A DNA stretch of 64,000 nt from Cyclobacterium marinum DSM 745 (lineage in GTDB: Bacteria > Bacteroidota > Bacteroidia > Cytophagales > Cyclobacteriaceae), in NCBI RefSeq assembly GCF_000222485.1, contig NC_015914.1, positions 3,888,001 to 3,952,000 of the forward strand. Direction: 5' to 3'. Under the pieces are notes generated by a model. The model searched no databases and was not told where the DNA came from. It saw only the letters and a program-made list of their open reading frames with translations. Position numbers and translations under genes: made by a program. Every line of letters begins with the position of its first letter. Within the stretch, counting starts at the first letter, position 1. This document shows, piece after piece, positions 33,623 through 42,626 of the stretch.

Positions 33623-34129
33623 ATGGACGGTAGCACGGTATTATATTTAATAGCAGTAATTATCTATTTTATTTATACTTCTTTTGTGAAAAAGAAACCC
33701 GAGGAGGAGTATGCTGAAAAGGAAGATAATGAGCGAGCTCCAAAGCAAGGGCCTTCCTTTGAGGAGTTGTTACGAGAAATTAGAAAAGATCAAACGGAAA
33801 CCTTCCCTGAAGACAATAGAGACGAGTGGAGTGATGAGGTTTCTGATCATGATTATTCGGAGGTAAAAGAAGAGTTACCTCCTATCTCAGAGAAAGAAAT
33901 TTTACCAAAAGAAAAAACACATACCAGTGCTTACCGAAGTATCAAACAGCCCTTGGTTAAACTTGACGATCAAGTTGACCTAGATGACAATAAAAAGATT
34001 TTAGGAGAAGTTGTAGATGTAGCAGGCGAATATACAGTTGGTAACAAATACGCTAAAATTTTGAAAAATCCTGAATCCTTAAAAGATGCCGTGGTATTGA
34101 CAGAGGTCTTTAACAGAAAGCATTTTTAA
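33623..34129 (+). CDS. Single-pass membrane protein with acidic cytoplasmic tail
   Basis: A 168-residue protein with one N-terminal membrane helix (STVLYLIAVIIYFIYTSFV) followed at once by KKK, so the tail faces the cytoplasm. The tail is acidic and low-complexity (about 25-130), with a short FEELLREIRKDQ helix, and ends in a folded-looking segment, YAKILKNPESLKDAVVLTEV. No known family is recognised, though anchored FEELLREI proteins are frequent in this phylum. The gene is 49 bases upstream of the Nramp-like gene and points the same way, so they may be co-transcribed. Confidence 0.7.
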   Translation: MDGSTVLYLIAVIIYFIYTSFVKKKPEEEYAEKEDNERAPKQGPSFEELLREIRKDQTETFPEDNRDEWSDEVSDHDYSEVKEELPPISEKEILPKEKTHTSAYRSIKQPLVKLDDQVDLDDNKKILGEVVDVAGEYTVGNKYAKILKNPESLKDAVVLTEVFNRKHF

Positions 34130-34178
34130 TTTTAACCACATCAATAATTCACATTTAAAATTTGCATAAAATATACAT

Positions 34179-35375
34179 ATGATCCGTCGTTGGTTTAAAT
34201 CTCTAGGCCCTGGGCTAATTACAGCCGCTTTGGTATTTGGTCCCGGTAGCCTTACCATTACTTCCAAATTGGGTGCAGTCTATGGCTACAATTTACTTTG
34301 GGTAATAATTGTGGCAGCACTGTTGATGTTAACTTTTACAGGAATGGGAGCCAGGATAGGGTTGGCCTCTGACCAATCCCTTATCAGTTTATTTAGAAAA
34401 AAATGGGGAAATGCAGCAGCTTTAATTGCCGGAATAAGTATTTTCTTTGTTACTGCTGCTTTTCAAGCAGGGAATACTGTTGGGGCAGGGTTGGCACTTT
34501 CTGAGTCTCTCGGACAAACAAATGGCTTGTGGATTGTAGTTATATCATTAATGGCTATATCGTTGATGTTTTTTAAATCCTTCTATAAGATTTTAGAAAA
34601 GGTGATGATGATTATGGTTGGGATAATGTTAATTTCTTTCCTTTTTACGCTAATAATTGCCCCTCCTGTTTGGTCTGAGGTTATGGCAGGGCTGAATCCA
34701 AGTATTCCACAAGGTTCCTTTATCTTGGTAATCGCTTTGGTAGCTTCAAGTTTTTCTATCGCAGGCGCTTTTTATCAATCTTATTTGGTTCAGGAAAAAG
34801 GCTGGGAAAAAGGTGAAGCTAAAGATGCTTTGAGAGAGAGTTATACTGGAATCGTTATTTTAGGCCTTATTTCCTCCATGATCATGATTAGTGCAGCCAC
34901 CATCTTATATCCAAAGGGGGTGACAGTCACCTCAGCCGGAGATATTGGGATGGCATTAGAACCGGTTTATGGAAAATTTTCGTTTATGGTGTTTATGATA
35001 GGTTTATTTGGGGCTTCTTTTTCTTCCCTTTTAGGAAATGCGAGTATAGGCGGCACATTGCTTTCAGATGCTTTGTCTTTGGGTAGAAATTTAAATGGTA
35101 CCCCGGTAAAAATCTTAATTACACTGATTATTATAATTGGAGCATCCATCGCACTAATATTTGGAAGGCTACCACTTGAATTAATTGTTTTTGCCCAGGG
35201 AATAACCATATTCGCAGTACCTTTCATCGGATTAGGTCTGTTTTTAATTGGTAACGATACCAATATAATGGGCTCCCTAAAAAATAATACTTTCACCAAT
35301 ATTATTGGTGTAATTGGCTTATTGGTGCTATTTACTTTGGCATTAAGTAATGCCTATTCTTTGTTTAATGCATAA
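34179..35375 (+). CDS. Nramp-superfamily transporter lacking canonical metal ligands
   Basis: A 398-residue membrane protein with 11 predicted helices and the Nramp start LGPGLITAALVFGPGSLTIT. In metal-transporting Nramps the first helix has DPGN and the sixth has A/CxxMPH. Here these read FGPGS and AGAFYQSYLV, so the aspartate, asparagine, methionine and histidine are all missing. The fold is clear but the cargo cannot be called manganese or iron. It may carry another ion or an organic acid. The gene is followed by an epimerase and a DHDPS-family lyase on the same strand, which favours an organic, sugar-acid-type substrate (inference). Confidence 0.8.
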   Translation: MIRRWFKSLGPGLITAALVFGPGSLTITSKLGAVYGYNLLWVIIVAALLMLTFTGMGARIGLASDQSLISLFRKKWGNAAALIAGISIFFVTAAFQAGNTVGAGLALSESLGQTNGLWIVVISLMAISLMFFKSFYKILEKVMMIMVGIMLISFLFTLIIAPPVWSEVMAGLNPSIPQGSFILVIALVASSFSIAGAFYQSYLVQEKGWEKGEAKDALRESYTGIVILGLISSMIMISAATILYPKGVTVTSAGDIGMALEPVYGKFSFMVFMIGLFGASFSSLLGNASIGGTLLSDALSLGRNLNGTPVKILITLIIIIGASIALIFGRLPLELIVFAQGITIFAVPFIGLGLFLIGNDTNIMGSLKNNTFTNIIGVIGLLVLFTLALSNAYSLFNA

Positions 35376-35457
35376 AAAATAATATATGAAAAGGTTTTTC
35401 TTTTAGGCGAGGAGTTTTAAGAGAAGGATCAAACCATTAAAATTTACTATTGAATCA

Positions 35458-36474
35458 ATGAAATCTATTGAAGAGTTAGAAGAAATTCTTAGCAAGCCCA
35501 CCGAAGGCTTGATTGAAGACCTCAAAGAGATAAAAGGAGACATCATTATATTGGGTGTTGCAGGCAAAATGGGGCCTAGCTTGGCTAAACTTGCTAGTAG
35601 GGCAGTAAAGGAAGCCGGTATCGATAAAAAAGTTATAGGCGTTTCCAGATTTTCTGATGATAGCTTAAGAATTGATCTTGAAAACCATGGCGTAACCTGC
35701 ATAGCAGCTGATTTGTTGGATGATGAAGCCCTACAGGCTTTACCTGAGGCTGAGAATGTTATTTATATGGCCGGCAAAAAGTTTGGTACCACAGGTCAGG
35801 AACACTCCACCTGGGCAATGAATGCCTATTTACCTGGAAGGGTAGCCACAAAGTATAAAAATTCTAAAATTATCGTATTTTCTAGCGGAAACATCTATCC
35901 CTTTGTGCATTATGCATCAGGAGGAGCCTTGGAGGAAACCCCTCCGGAACCTATTGGTGAATATGCACAATCCTGCTTGGGGAGAGAACGTGTATTTGAA
36001 TACTTCAGTCATCAGTTCAACATCCCGATGTTAATGTACAGGCTTAACTATGCCATTGATATGCGTTATGGTAACCTTTTGGAAATAGGTAAAATGGTAA
36101 ATACCGAAAAGCCAATCGATTTAAGAAGCGGGCACATGAATGTAATCTGGCAAGGAGATGCCAATGAAATTGCTATTCGCTCATTGTTACATACCAGCAG
36201 TCCACCTAAAATATTAAATGTTACCGGTCCTGAGACAATCAGCATTCGGCAAGTAGCAGAGAAATTTGGTAAGTTATTGAATAAAAAGCCGGTTTTTGTA
36301 AATGAACCGGAGCCTAACGTTTTATTAAACAATGCCTCCCTTTGTCACCAACTATTTGGCTATCCGTCGGTTTCTTTGTTAACAATGATTGAGATGACAG
36401 TGCAATGGATCCAGCAAGATGGAGCTACCTTAAATAAACCAACCCACTTTCAAGAAAGAGAAGGAAAATTTTAA
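35458..36474 (+). CDS. NAD(P)-dependent epimerase/dehydratase-like SDR protein
   Basis: A 338-residue extended short-chain dehydrogenase. The nucleotide-binding strand is DIIILGVAGKMGPSLAKLA near residues 29-47, and downstream come VIYMAGKKFGTTG and IIVFSSGNIYPF. The catalytic segment reads GEYAQSCLGRERVFEYF. Tyrosine is present, but cysteine replaces the lysine of YxxxK, so ordinary redox or epimerase chemistry may be weakened. It starts 82 bases after the Nramp-like gene and ends 10 bases before the DHDPS-family gene; co-transcription with the latter is very likely. The substrate is presumably a sugar or sugar acid. Confidence 0.8.
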   Translation: MKSIEELEEILSKPTEGLIEDLKEIKGDIIILGVAGKMGPSLAKLASRAVKEAGIDKKVIGVSRFSDDSLRIDLENHGVTCIAADLLDDEALQALPEAENVIYMAGKKFGTTGQEHSTWAMNAYLPGRVATKYKNSKIIVFSSGNIYPFVHYASGGALEETPPEPIGEYAQSCLGRERVFEYFSHQFNIPMLMYRLNYAIDMRYGNLLEIGKMVNTEKPIDLRSGHMNVIWQGDANEIAIRSLLHTSSPPKILNVTGPETISIRQVAEKFGKLLNKKPVFVNEPEPNVLLNNASLCHQLFGYPSVSLLTMIEMTVQWIQQDGATLNKPTHFQEREGKF

Positions 36475-36484
36475 TTATAAAATA

Positions 36485-37546
36485 ATGAGTAATATAAATC
36501 CCGCAATCAGGCAATTATTACATGATGGGACCGTAATTCCTGCCCACCCATTGGCTTTAACTGCAGAAAGAGAACTTGACGAAAAATACCAACGAGCATT
36601 GTCTCGCTATTATATCGCCTCCGGAGCCGGAGGAATGGCAGTGGGTGTACATAGTACGCAATTTGAAATTAGGGAAAAAAAATATGGACTTTTTGAGCCG
36701 GTTTTAAGAATGGCCATGGAAGAAGTCAAAGCTGCAGCCATCGAAAGACCTTTTGCAATGGTGGCAGGGATTGTTGGAGACACTAATCAGGCAGTAGCCG
36801 AAGCTACTTTGGCAAAGGACTTAGGATATGATCTAGGCCTGCTTAGTGCCGGGGGATTGGGAGATTGGTCAGAAAAGGATTTGATAAAAAGAGCTGAAAA
36901 GGTTGCAGAAGTAATGCCTATTTTTGGATTTTACCTTCAACCATCAGCCGGTGGCCGACTGTTAAGCTACGATTTTTGGAAAGATTTTGCTGATATCCCC
37001 AATGTTCAAGCCATTAAAATGGCTCCCTTTAACAGGTACCAATCTTTAGATGTAGTAAGGGCAGTTTGTTCTTCAAGTCGCCATAAGGAAATAGCCTTGT
37101 ACACCGGAAACGATGATAACATTGTGGCAGACCTCCTTACACCATTTACTTTTGTGGTGAATGGAGAGAAAATTACAAAAAGAGTGGTTGGTGGTTTACT
37201 TGGCCATTGGGCAGTGTGGACCACTAAAGCCGTTGCGCTGCTGGAGAAGATAAAGGAATGCCGTGACAATGACCTTTCAGCAATGCCTGAATTGCTTGAG
37301 TTGGGAGTGCAAATAACCGATTCCAATGCTGTTATTTTTGATCCCAAACACCAGTTTAAAGGTTGTATTCCGGGTATTCATGAAGTGCTGAGACGACAGG
37401 GTTTACTACAGGGAACTTGGTGTCTCAATCCAAATGAAGTCCTTTCTCCCGGTCAATCAGAAGAAATTGATCGTGTTTATGAAGCTTATCCTTGGCTCAA
37501 CGATGACGCCTTTGTGAAAGAAAACCTTCAAAGTTTTCTTTCATAG
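36485..37546 (+). CDS. Dihydrodipicolinate synthase/N-acetylneuraminate lyase family protein
   Basis: A 353-residue (beta/alpha)8 class I aldolase, longer than DapA (about 295). The Schiff-base lysine is in VQAIKMAPFNRYQ, and the tyrosine that assists it is probably in FGFYLQPSAGG. The N-terminus VIPAHPLALTAERELDEKYQ and GAGGMAVGVHST follow the family pattern of pyruvate-dependent lyases and dehydratases acting on sugar acids. The position after an epimerase and a transporter argues against lysine synthesis and for sugar-acid breakdown. The C-terminal extension (about 300-353) is not recognised. Confidence 0.85.
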   Translation: MSNINPAIRQLLHDGTVIPAHPLALTAERELDEKYQRALSRYYIASGAGGMAVGVHSTQFEIREKKYGLFEPVLRMAMEEVKAAAIERPFAMVAGIVGDTNQAVAEATLAKDLGYDLGLLSAGGLGDWSEKDLIKRAEKVAEVMPIFGFYLQPSAGGRLLSYDFWKDFADIPNVQAIKMAPFNRYQSLDVVRAVCSSSRHKEIALYTGNDDNIVADLLTPFTFVVNGEKITKRVVGGLLGHWAVWTTKAVALLEKIKECRDNDLSAMPELLELGVQITDSNAVIFDPKHQFKGCIPGIHEVLRRQGLLQGTWCLNPNEVLSPGQSEEIDRVYEAYPWLNDDAFVKENLQSFLS

Positions 37547-37550
37547 GTAT

Positions 37551-39311
37551 TTATTCTTTTAAGAAATATTCAAAGAAGTTGTAAATGATTGCATTGGATT
37601 CCGGGTTGGGAGAGTGTTCCGGTCGATTACTCATCCCTACACGGTCATTGTAACCATACAATTGATTTGCCTTGATGCTATGGTTTAAGGGAATCCATCG
37701 ATGCTCCCCGTCCTCTTCTCCTCCGGAGACTAAAAAAGGTCGGGGAGCCATTAATACATGAAGCTCGTGCAGATCCCTATTGTCTTTCAAGAGCTGAAGA
37801 TAGGTGCCCTTCGCAGGATTATTTGCCGTAGGAACACCTCTTTCTCTTCTTGGTCTTGGATGATAACCAAGGTACCAAGGTTCCCAGTAATTGATGTTTG
37901 GCCTTTCTTGGTCAAAAACAACTCCGGGATCTGACCAAGCTGCTGCTGCAAAATTCTCGAACAAACAGGAGGCAAACATGGCCCATTTCCCACCATAACT
38001 ATGCCCCATTATCCCAATTTTTTCTTGATTTACTTCCGGTAAACCCGCAAGTAGATGCCATGCATTTGCTGATGCATAAGCAAGTAAAGAAAGTGGTTCA
38101 ACAGTGGCACTGTCAATATGTGGATGGTATAGAGAATAAGTTTTGTTCTCAGTTGTTTCAGTTGTGCCGATTGACAGGGTTACAAATCCACGTTTAACCA
38201 ATTGTAAGGCAAAATCTCTTTCTTCCTTGCCTTCTCCTATTGCTGTTTCCGGTTCGTAATAAACCGTTACAACAGCCGGTAGATTATTGGCCTGATAGGG
38301 AACCAGTAAATACCCATGGGTCATTTGTCCGGGAACCCATTCAAAACGGATCTTTTTTTGAATATAATCCGCTTTGTTAATTGAATACAAAACTTCATAA
38401 TTTGGGTTTTCAATGAATTTAGGCCATTCTCCCATATAAGCATGCCAAGATGTAAGAATCTCATTTCTTCGTTTCTTCCAATCTTCCAGAGAAGTTACCT
38501 TTGATTGATCATCAAAAGTAAAGGGATCTCTAAAGGATCCTCGGTCACCTTTGTATTTATCGGGAACTTTGAAATAGGGGGCGATTTTTTGCCAATTCAG
38601 CAATTTACTAAAATGAAATTGAATGCTTTTCTCCTGTTCGTTCCATGTAGAAATCTCACTTTTGGTAGGGGCATCTGTCAAAAATAATACTTTTAATTTT
38701 TTATCAAGCTTCTTATTTTTCACCAAGTATTCATAGGCTTTATTTGCGGCAATACGGTTGGTAATACCGGGGTTTAGGGCTTGGTCTGAGTTAAACTCAG
38801 ATCCCGCTGTATTATTAAAATTAGCATAGACTGAGTTCATATCAATCCATTTGATTTCATTTGTTTTAGCAAGGCTTTGAATTATTTTATTCGCCTTATT
38901 AATTTGATTATGCTGAGAAGCGCTATGATCAGGTATATTAAAATCATTATTCTTAATAGTTAAGGGAGAGAAATTGAAAAGAACCGTTTCTATGCCTTTT
39001 TGTTTTAAGCTTGAGATTATTTTCTGATAGTTAGATGAAAATGTGTGCTCAGCTTGTGGATTATGTAGTTGGTAAATATCATTTTTCCCTGCCATAATAA
39101 ACACCACATCAGGATTAATTGCCAATGAATCTTGGTCTAAACTCTGCCAAAGATGCAATAATTTCAGTCCATTGATCTCTTTTGTATGCATGTCCAATTC
39201 AACTGCATCTTTTGATAAAGTGGAGTCATTGAAGTACTTAGCCTGAACCGATAATGTGGCTAAAAAAAAGATGTGAAATAGAATAAAATCTAGGTAGTTA
39301 AATCGCATCAT
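37551..39311 (-). CDS. Secreted two-domain esterase: degenerate SGNH-like domain plus alpha/beta hydrolase
   Basis: A 586-residue exported protein (signal LDFILFHIFFLATLSVQAKY). Residues about 50-210 look like an SGNH/GDSL hydrolase: VVFIMAGKNDI matches the GxND block and SDQALNPGITNRIAANKAY the C-terminal block. However, the GDS serine block is missing and the DxxH histidine is replaced, so this part is probably inactive. Residues about 260-586 are an alpha/beta hydrolase with nucleophile motif IGIMGHSYGGKW and late acid and base segments (SGGEEDGEHRW, SNRPEHSPNP). It resembles acetylxylan-esterase or prolyl-oligopeptidase-like enzymes of polysaccharide clusters. It converges with the DHDPS-family gene with 4 bases between them. 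Confidence 0.75.
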   Translation of the reverse strand: MMRFNYLDFILFHIFFLATLSVQAKYFNDSTLSKDAVELDMHTKEINGLKLLHLWQSLDQDSLAINPDVVFIMAGKNDIYQLHNPQAEHTFSSNYQKIISSLKQKGIETVLFNFSPLTIKNNDFNIPDHSASQHNQINKANKIIQSLAKTNEIKWIDMNSVYANFNNTAGSEFNSDQALNPGITNRIAANKAYEYLVKNKKLDKKLKVLFLTDAPTKSEISTWNEQEKSIQFHFSKLLNWQKIAPYFKVPDKYKGDRGSFRDPFTFDDQSKVTSLEDWKKRRNEILTSWHAYMGEWPKFIENPNYEVLYSINKADYIQKKIRFEWVPGQMTHGYLLVPYQANNLPAVVTVYYEPETAIGEGKEERDFALQLVKRGFVTLSIGTTETTENKTYSLYHPHIDSATVEPLSLLAYASANAWHLLAGLPEVNQEKIGIMGHSYGGKWAMFASCLFENFAAAAWSDPGVVFDQERPNINYWEPWYLGYHPRPRRERGVPTANNPAKGTYLQLLKDNRDLHELHVLMAPRPFLVSGGEEDGEHRWIPLNHSIKANQLYGYNDRVGMSNRPEHSPNPESNAIIYNFFEYFLKE

Positions 39312-39506
39312 TTAAATAATAGGAGTTTGATTAAAGTTAAGAATTTTATTAAGAATATTTTACGGAAGACCCTGTTTTTGATGCATTATGCATTGATACA
39401 ATGAGGATAAAAAACCACAATATAAATTGCACCAAATATTAAATTAAACTTGCTAATTAGTGGGTATTTCTTCTATATTGCGGTTTTTAGTGTAAAAAAT
39501 TATTTT

Positions 39507-41642
39507 ATGGACAGACACTGGTTTTTTATTGTTTTATTGATAGTTATCACCTCTTGCACATCAGTCTCAAAAGAAAAAATACACATTGTTGGATCACAGA
39601 ATACTGATCTTTTTCAGTGGTTAAAAGGGGAGGGCTATGACTTGGGTTTTTATTCAGATGTAATGCAAGCCATTGAAGAGATGGACAATGGGGAAGCTTT
39701 ATTGGTATTGTCTACCGAATATCCGAAGAATAGGGTAGAAATCCCTGATAAATTTTTCTCTTTGGTTGAAGAAAAAAATATTAAATATTACATAGAATAC
39801 CCTGAAGATTTTGAGGGCTTTGAAAGTAATGGAGAAGTGTTGAAAACCAGACTTGAAAGGGCGGTAGTTGTTTCAGATAAGTTTGGAGAAGGCCTTAATC
39901 CCATGAACATTTTGGGAATAAATGATTGTCATGTAATTTCCACTGAGGCAAGTGACCCTTTGATGGTAGTAGCTAAAGTAGCAGGTCTTGACAGTGCGGT
40001 TTACGGTTTGGAAGGGGTTCCTGCCTACCCATTACTAATTAATAATGACGAAAGCTTTATTGCATTAAGTAAATTATCTGATTTTGCTAGGGGAAGATTT
40101 GGGCCTGAAGCCCATTGGCAGGCATTATGGGCTCATATTATTAATAAAATTACTCTTCAGGATAGGCAATTTAGTTTTGATACTTGGCCTCGGGTGGTAG
40201 AACCTTCTTTTGGTGCCAAGGAAACGATTAGCCGTAAGGATAAAATTAATTCAGTAAAAAAAGGCGTTGATTGGTTTGAGAAAGGAAAGTTTTACATCGC
40301 CAAGGAGTGGAAAGAATATTGGCTAAAGTACCAAGGAGATGGTACAAATCCCATAGGCCCACCGGTGCCTGAAGAATTTCAATCCGGGGATGGAAGCGAA
40401 GGGTTATTGGAAGGTCATTCTTCGAATATATTTTTTGATGGCACTCAACAATATCGTTATTGGATCAGAGCAGATGTTCAAGGGGAAGGGGCCTATGCAC
40501 TTGCCGCAGCAGCCAATTTATTAGAAGATCCCGATTACAATTTGCCGGCGGAAAATTTGATTGAATTCTTGTACAGGGAAAACCTTACCACAGGGCCTCG
40601 AAGTGAGCCGGATTCAGCTGCATATGGATTGATAGGCTGGTCGAATACACATCCTTTTGTCTATTATGGTGATGACAACGCCAGGGCCATACTTGGAGTG
40701 TTAGGAGCGATGGCACATATGCAAAAAGATGATTGGAATGAAGAAATGTTAGAGAGTATTTTGGCCAACTTCAGGACAACCGGAAAAAATGGCTTTAGAG
40801 GAAGCCGATTAAACAATGCCAACCTTCATCGTCTAGGCTGGAAACATTACTGGAATCAAGAAACAATTAATCCTGCACCTCATTTTGAATCTTGGATGTG
40901 GGCAATTTATTTGTGGCTTTATGACAAAACCGGATATGAACCATTGCTTACCAAGTCTAAAAAAGCTATAGAAATAATGATGGACAAATATCCTGAAGAG
41001 TGGCATTGGACCAATGGGATACAACAGGAAAGAGCTAGAATGATTTTACCCTTGGCTTGGTTGGTGAAAGTTGAAGATACTCCTGAACATAGGGAGTGGC
41101 TAGACAGAATTGTGAGTAAACTTTTGGAAAATCAGGTAGAGAGTGGGGCGATCATGGAGGAATTAGGAGGGGCTGACAAGGGTAAATATGGCAGAACTGC
41201 TTCAAATCAAGAATATGGCCTTCATGAAGCACCTTTGATATTTGAAAATGGAGATCCAATTGCTGACATGTTGTATACCAGCAATTTTGCTTTCTTTAGT
41301 CTGAATGAAGCAGCACATGCTACGGGAAACCCTGTTTACTTTGAGGCATTGGAAAAGTTATCTGACTTTTTAACTAGGATTCAAGTGAAAAGTGAAACCA
41401 TAAAAGATCTTGATGGTGCTTGGTTTAGGGCTTTTGATTATGAAAGATGGGAGTACTGGGCCTCCAATGCAGATGCCGGATGGGGTGCATGGGGAACCCT
41501 TACAGGTTGGACACAAAGCTGGATTGTTGCCACACAAGTATTGGTTTTACAGGATCAGAGCTATTGGGATTTGACCAAGGACTCTAAAATATCAAAAACA
41601 TTCGACCAGAAATCTTCCTTAATGTTAGAAGAGTTTAAATAA
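39507..41642 (+). CDS. Large lipoprotein with helical (alpha/alpha)-barrel-type C-terminal half
   Basis: About 711 residues from the ATG at 39507, which gives a good lipoprotein signal (MDRHWFFIVLLIVITSC). The N-terminal 230 residues (HIVGSQNTDLFQWLKGEGYD ... DFARGRFGPEAHWQALWAHI) resemble a ThuA/amidotransferase-like flavodoxin-type domain. The rest (about 290-690) alternates helices rich in Trp/Tyr with loops such as GLIGWSNTHPFVYYGDDNAR and HFESWMWAIYLWLYDKTGY, and ends WGAWGTLTGWTQSWIVATQV, like the six-hairpin glycosidase fold. A glycan-active role fits the neighbourhood, but I cannot assign a CAZy family or catalytic residues. Confidence 0.65.
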   Translation: MDRHWFFIVLLIVITSCTSVSKEKIHIVGSQNTDLFQWLKGEGYDLGFYSDVMQAIEEMDNGEALLVLSTEYPKNRVEIPDKFFSLVEEKNIKYYIEYPEDFEGFESNGEVLKTRLERAVVVSDKFGEGLNPMNILGINDCHVISTEASDPLMVVAKVAGLDSAVYGLEGVPAYPLLINNDESFIALSKLSDFARGRFGPEAHWQALWAHIINKITLQDRQFSFDTWPRVVEPSFGAKETISRKDKINSVKKGVDWFEKGKFYIAKEWKEYWLKYQGDGTNPIGPPVPEEFQSGDGSEGLLEGHSSNIFFDGTQQYRYWIRADVQGEGAYALAAAANLLEDPDYNLPAENLIEFLYRENLTTGPRSEPDSAAYGLIGWSNTHPFVYYGDDNARAILGVLGAMAHMQKDDWNEEMLESILANFRTTGKNGFRGSRLNNANLHRLGWKHYWNQETINPAPHFESWMWAIYLWLYDKTGYEPLLTKSKKAIEIMMDKYPEEWHWTNGIQQERARMILPLAWLVKVEDTPEHREWLDRIVSKLLENQVESGAIMEELGGADKGKYGRTASNQEYGLHEAPLIFENGDPIADMLYTSNFAFFSLNEAAHATGNPVYFEALEKLSDFLTRIQVKSETIKDLDGAWFRAFDYERWEYWASNADAGWGAWGTLTGWTQSWIVATQVLVLQDQSYWDLTKDSKISKTFDQKSSLMLEEFK

Positions 41643-41805
41643 ATCTGTCAGGGTATTTAGAACCGGTAAAAGGTAAAGCAAGTAGATAAACAAAACTAAA
41701 AAATAGAGGGCGATATTTGGTTGGAGTCGTCAAATACAAGGTTGCAATGCTTGCCTTGAGTGGAAATTGATTCATCCTGATTTTTTGTGGAAATAGTATA
41801 ATAAG

Positions 41806-41851
41806 CCAATTGCTGATTGAAATACGGTTAAAGTACCCAATCAGCAATTGG
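41806..41851. terminator. Perfect inverted repeat between convergent genes
   Basis: CCAATTGCTGATTG (41806-41819) and CAATCAGCAATTGG (41838-41851) are exact complements with an 18-base loop. The surroundings are AT-rich but without a clean T-run. The likely role is a shared terminator of the genes ending at 41642 and 41892. Confidence 0.55.
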
Positions 41852-41891
41852 GAATTAATCAAATTTAGCTCTGGCAAGAGCACTTCGTTCA

Positions 41892-42602
41892 CTATAATCT
41901 TTTGATTTTAATATTTCGAAAAAAGACTTTATCACCATGGTCCGTTATCAAGATATGCCCTTCTTTAAGCTCTCCATAATTTTCGTCATCTTTGAACTTA
42001 TTTTCTGATTTCTTTTTCAGGAAATCTTTATTTCCTCGGGTATAACTAACTAATTTTTTCCCATTTAAATAATGACTTACCTTTTTTCCTTTGGCTATAA
42101 TCTTACCTTGGTTCCATGAACCATGCGGCTTTAACTCCTTGTTTTTTGGAGGATAGAAAAGGTAAGCAGCACCGGTTGATGTCGTTCCATTGGGGTTATC
42201 CTTTACTCCTTCATAATTGTAATCATCAATTATTTGATATTCAGGCCCATTGACCATCATCTTTCCGGTTTTTTCGTTATAAATAGTGTCTACAAAATAT
42301 TTTATACCACTATTCGCATTTGCCGTAAGGTTAAATTCAAAAACCAGCTCAAAGTCGCTGTACTTTTCCTTCGTGATAATATCTCCGCCGCCTTTACCAT
42401 CCATAAAAAGCGTTCCGTCTTCGATTTTCCATCCCTTTATGGCAGAGGTAGGGGCGTTTTTTGGGCACCATTTCTCCAAGGATTTCCCATCAAACAATAC
42501 CTCATAGGATGATGTGGATTGGCCAAATAAGGCCAAAGAAAATGAGCTTTGCAGGAGTAGTGTGACAACTACAGCGATAATTTTCTGACTTGTTTTTCTC
42601 AT
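41892..42602 (-). CDS. Secreted DUF1080 (3-keto-disaccharide hydrolase domain) protein
   Basis: A 236-residue exported protein (signal IIAVVVTLLLQSSFSLALFG). The DUF1080 concanavalin-like fold covers the mature chain: VLFDGKSLEKW at the start, GWKIEDGTLFMDGKGGGDII, FELVFEFNLTANANSGIKYF, and a C-terminal GHILITDHGDKVFFRNIKIK. Members bind or cleave sugars, including 3-keto-glycosides; many are uncharacterised. It is 24 bases downstream of the ceramidase-like gene on the same strand, so they probably form one unit with the ThuA and BNR genes. Confidence 0.88.
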   Translation of the reverse strand: MRKTSQKIIAVVVTLLLQSSFSLALFGQSTSSYEVLFDGKSLEKWCPKNAPTSAIKGWKIEDGTLFMDGKGGGDIITKEKYSDFELVFEFNLTANANSGIKYFVDTIYNEKTGKMMVNGPEYQIIDDYNYEGVKDNPNGTTSTGAAYLFYPPKNKELKPHGSWNQGKIIAKGKKVSHYLNGKKLVSYTRGNKDFLKKKSENKFKDDENYGELKEGHILITDHGDKVFFRNIKIKRL

Positions 42603-42626
42603 GGGATCTACTGAAAAAGGTTGGAT

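Noticed and set aside
34179..35375. Straight annotation as manganese/iron transporter MntH
   Set aside because: The DPGN and MPH metal-binding motifs of MntH are absent.
41635..41892. 85-codon minus-strand frame between convergent genes
   Set aside because: It runs through the perfect inverted repeat and has no family resemblance; it is most likely chance.
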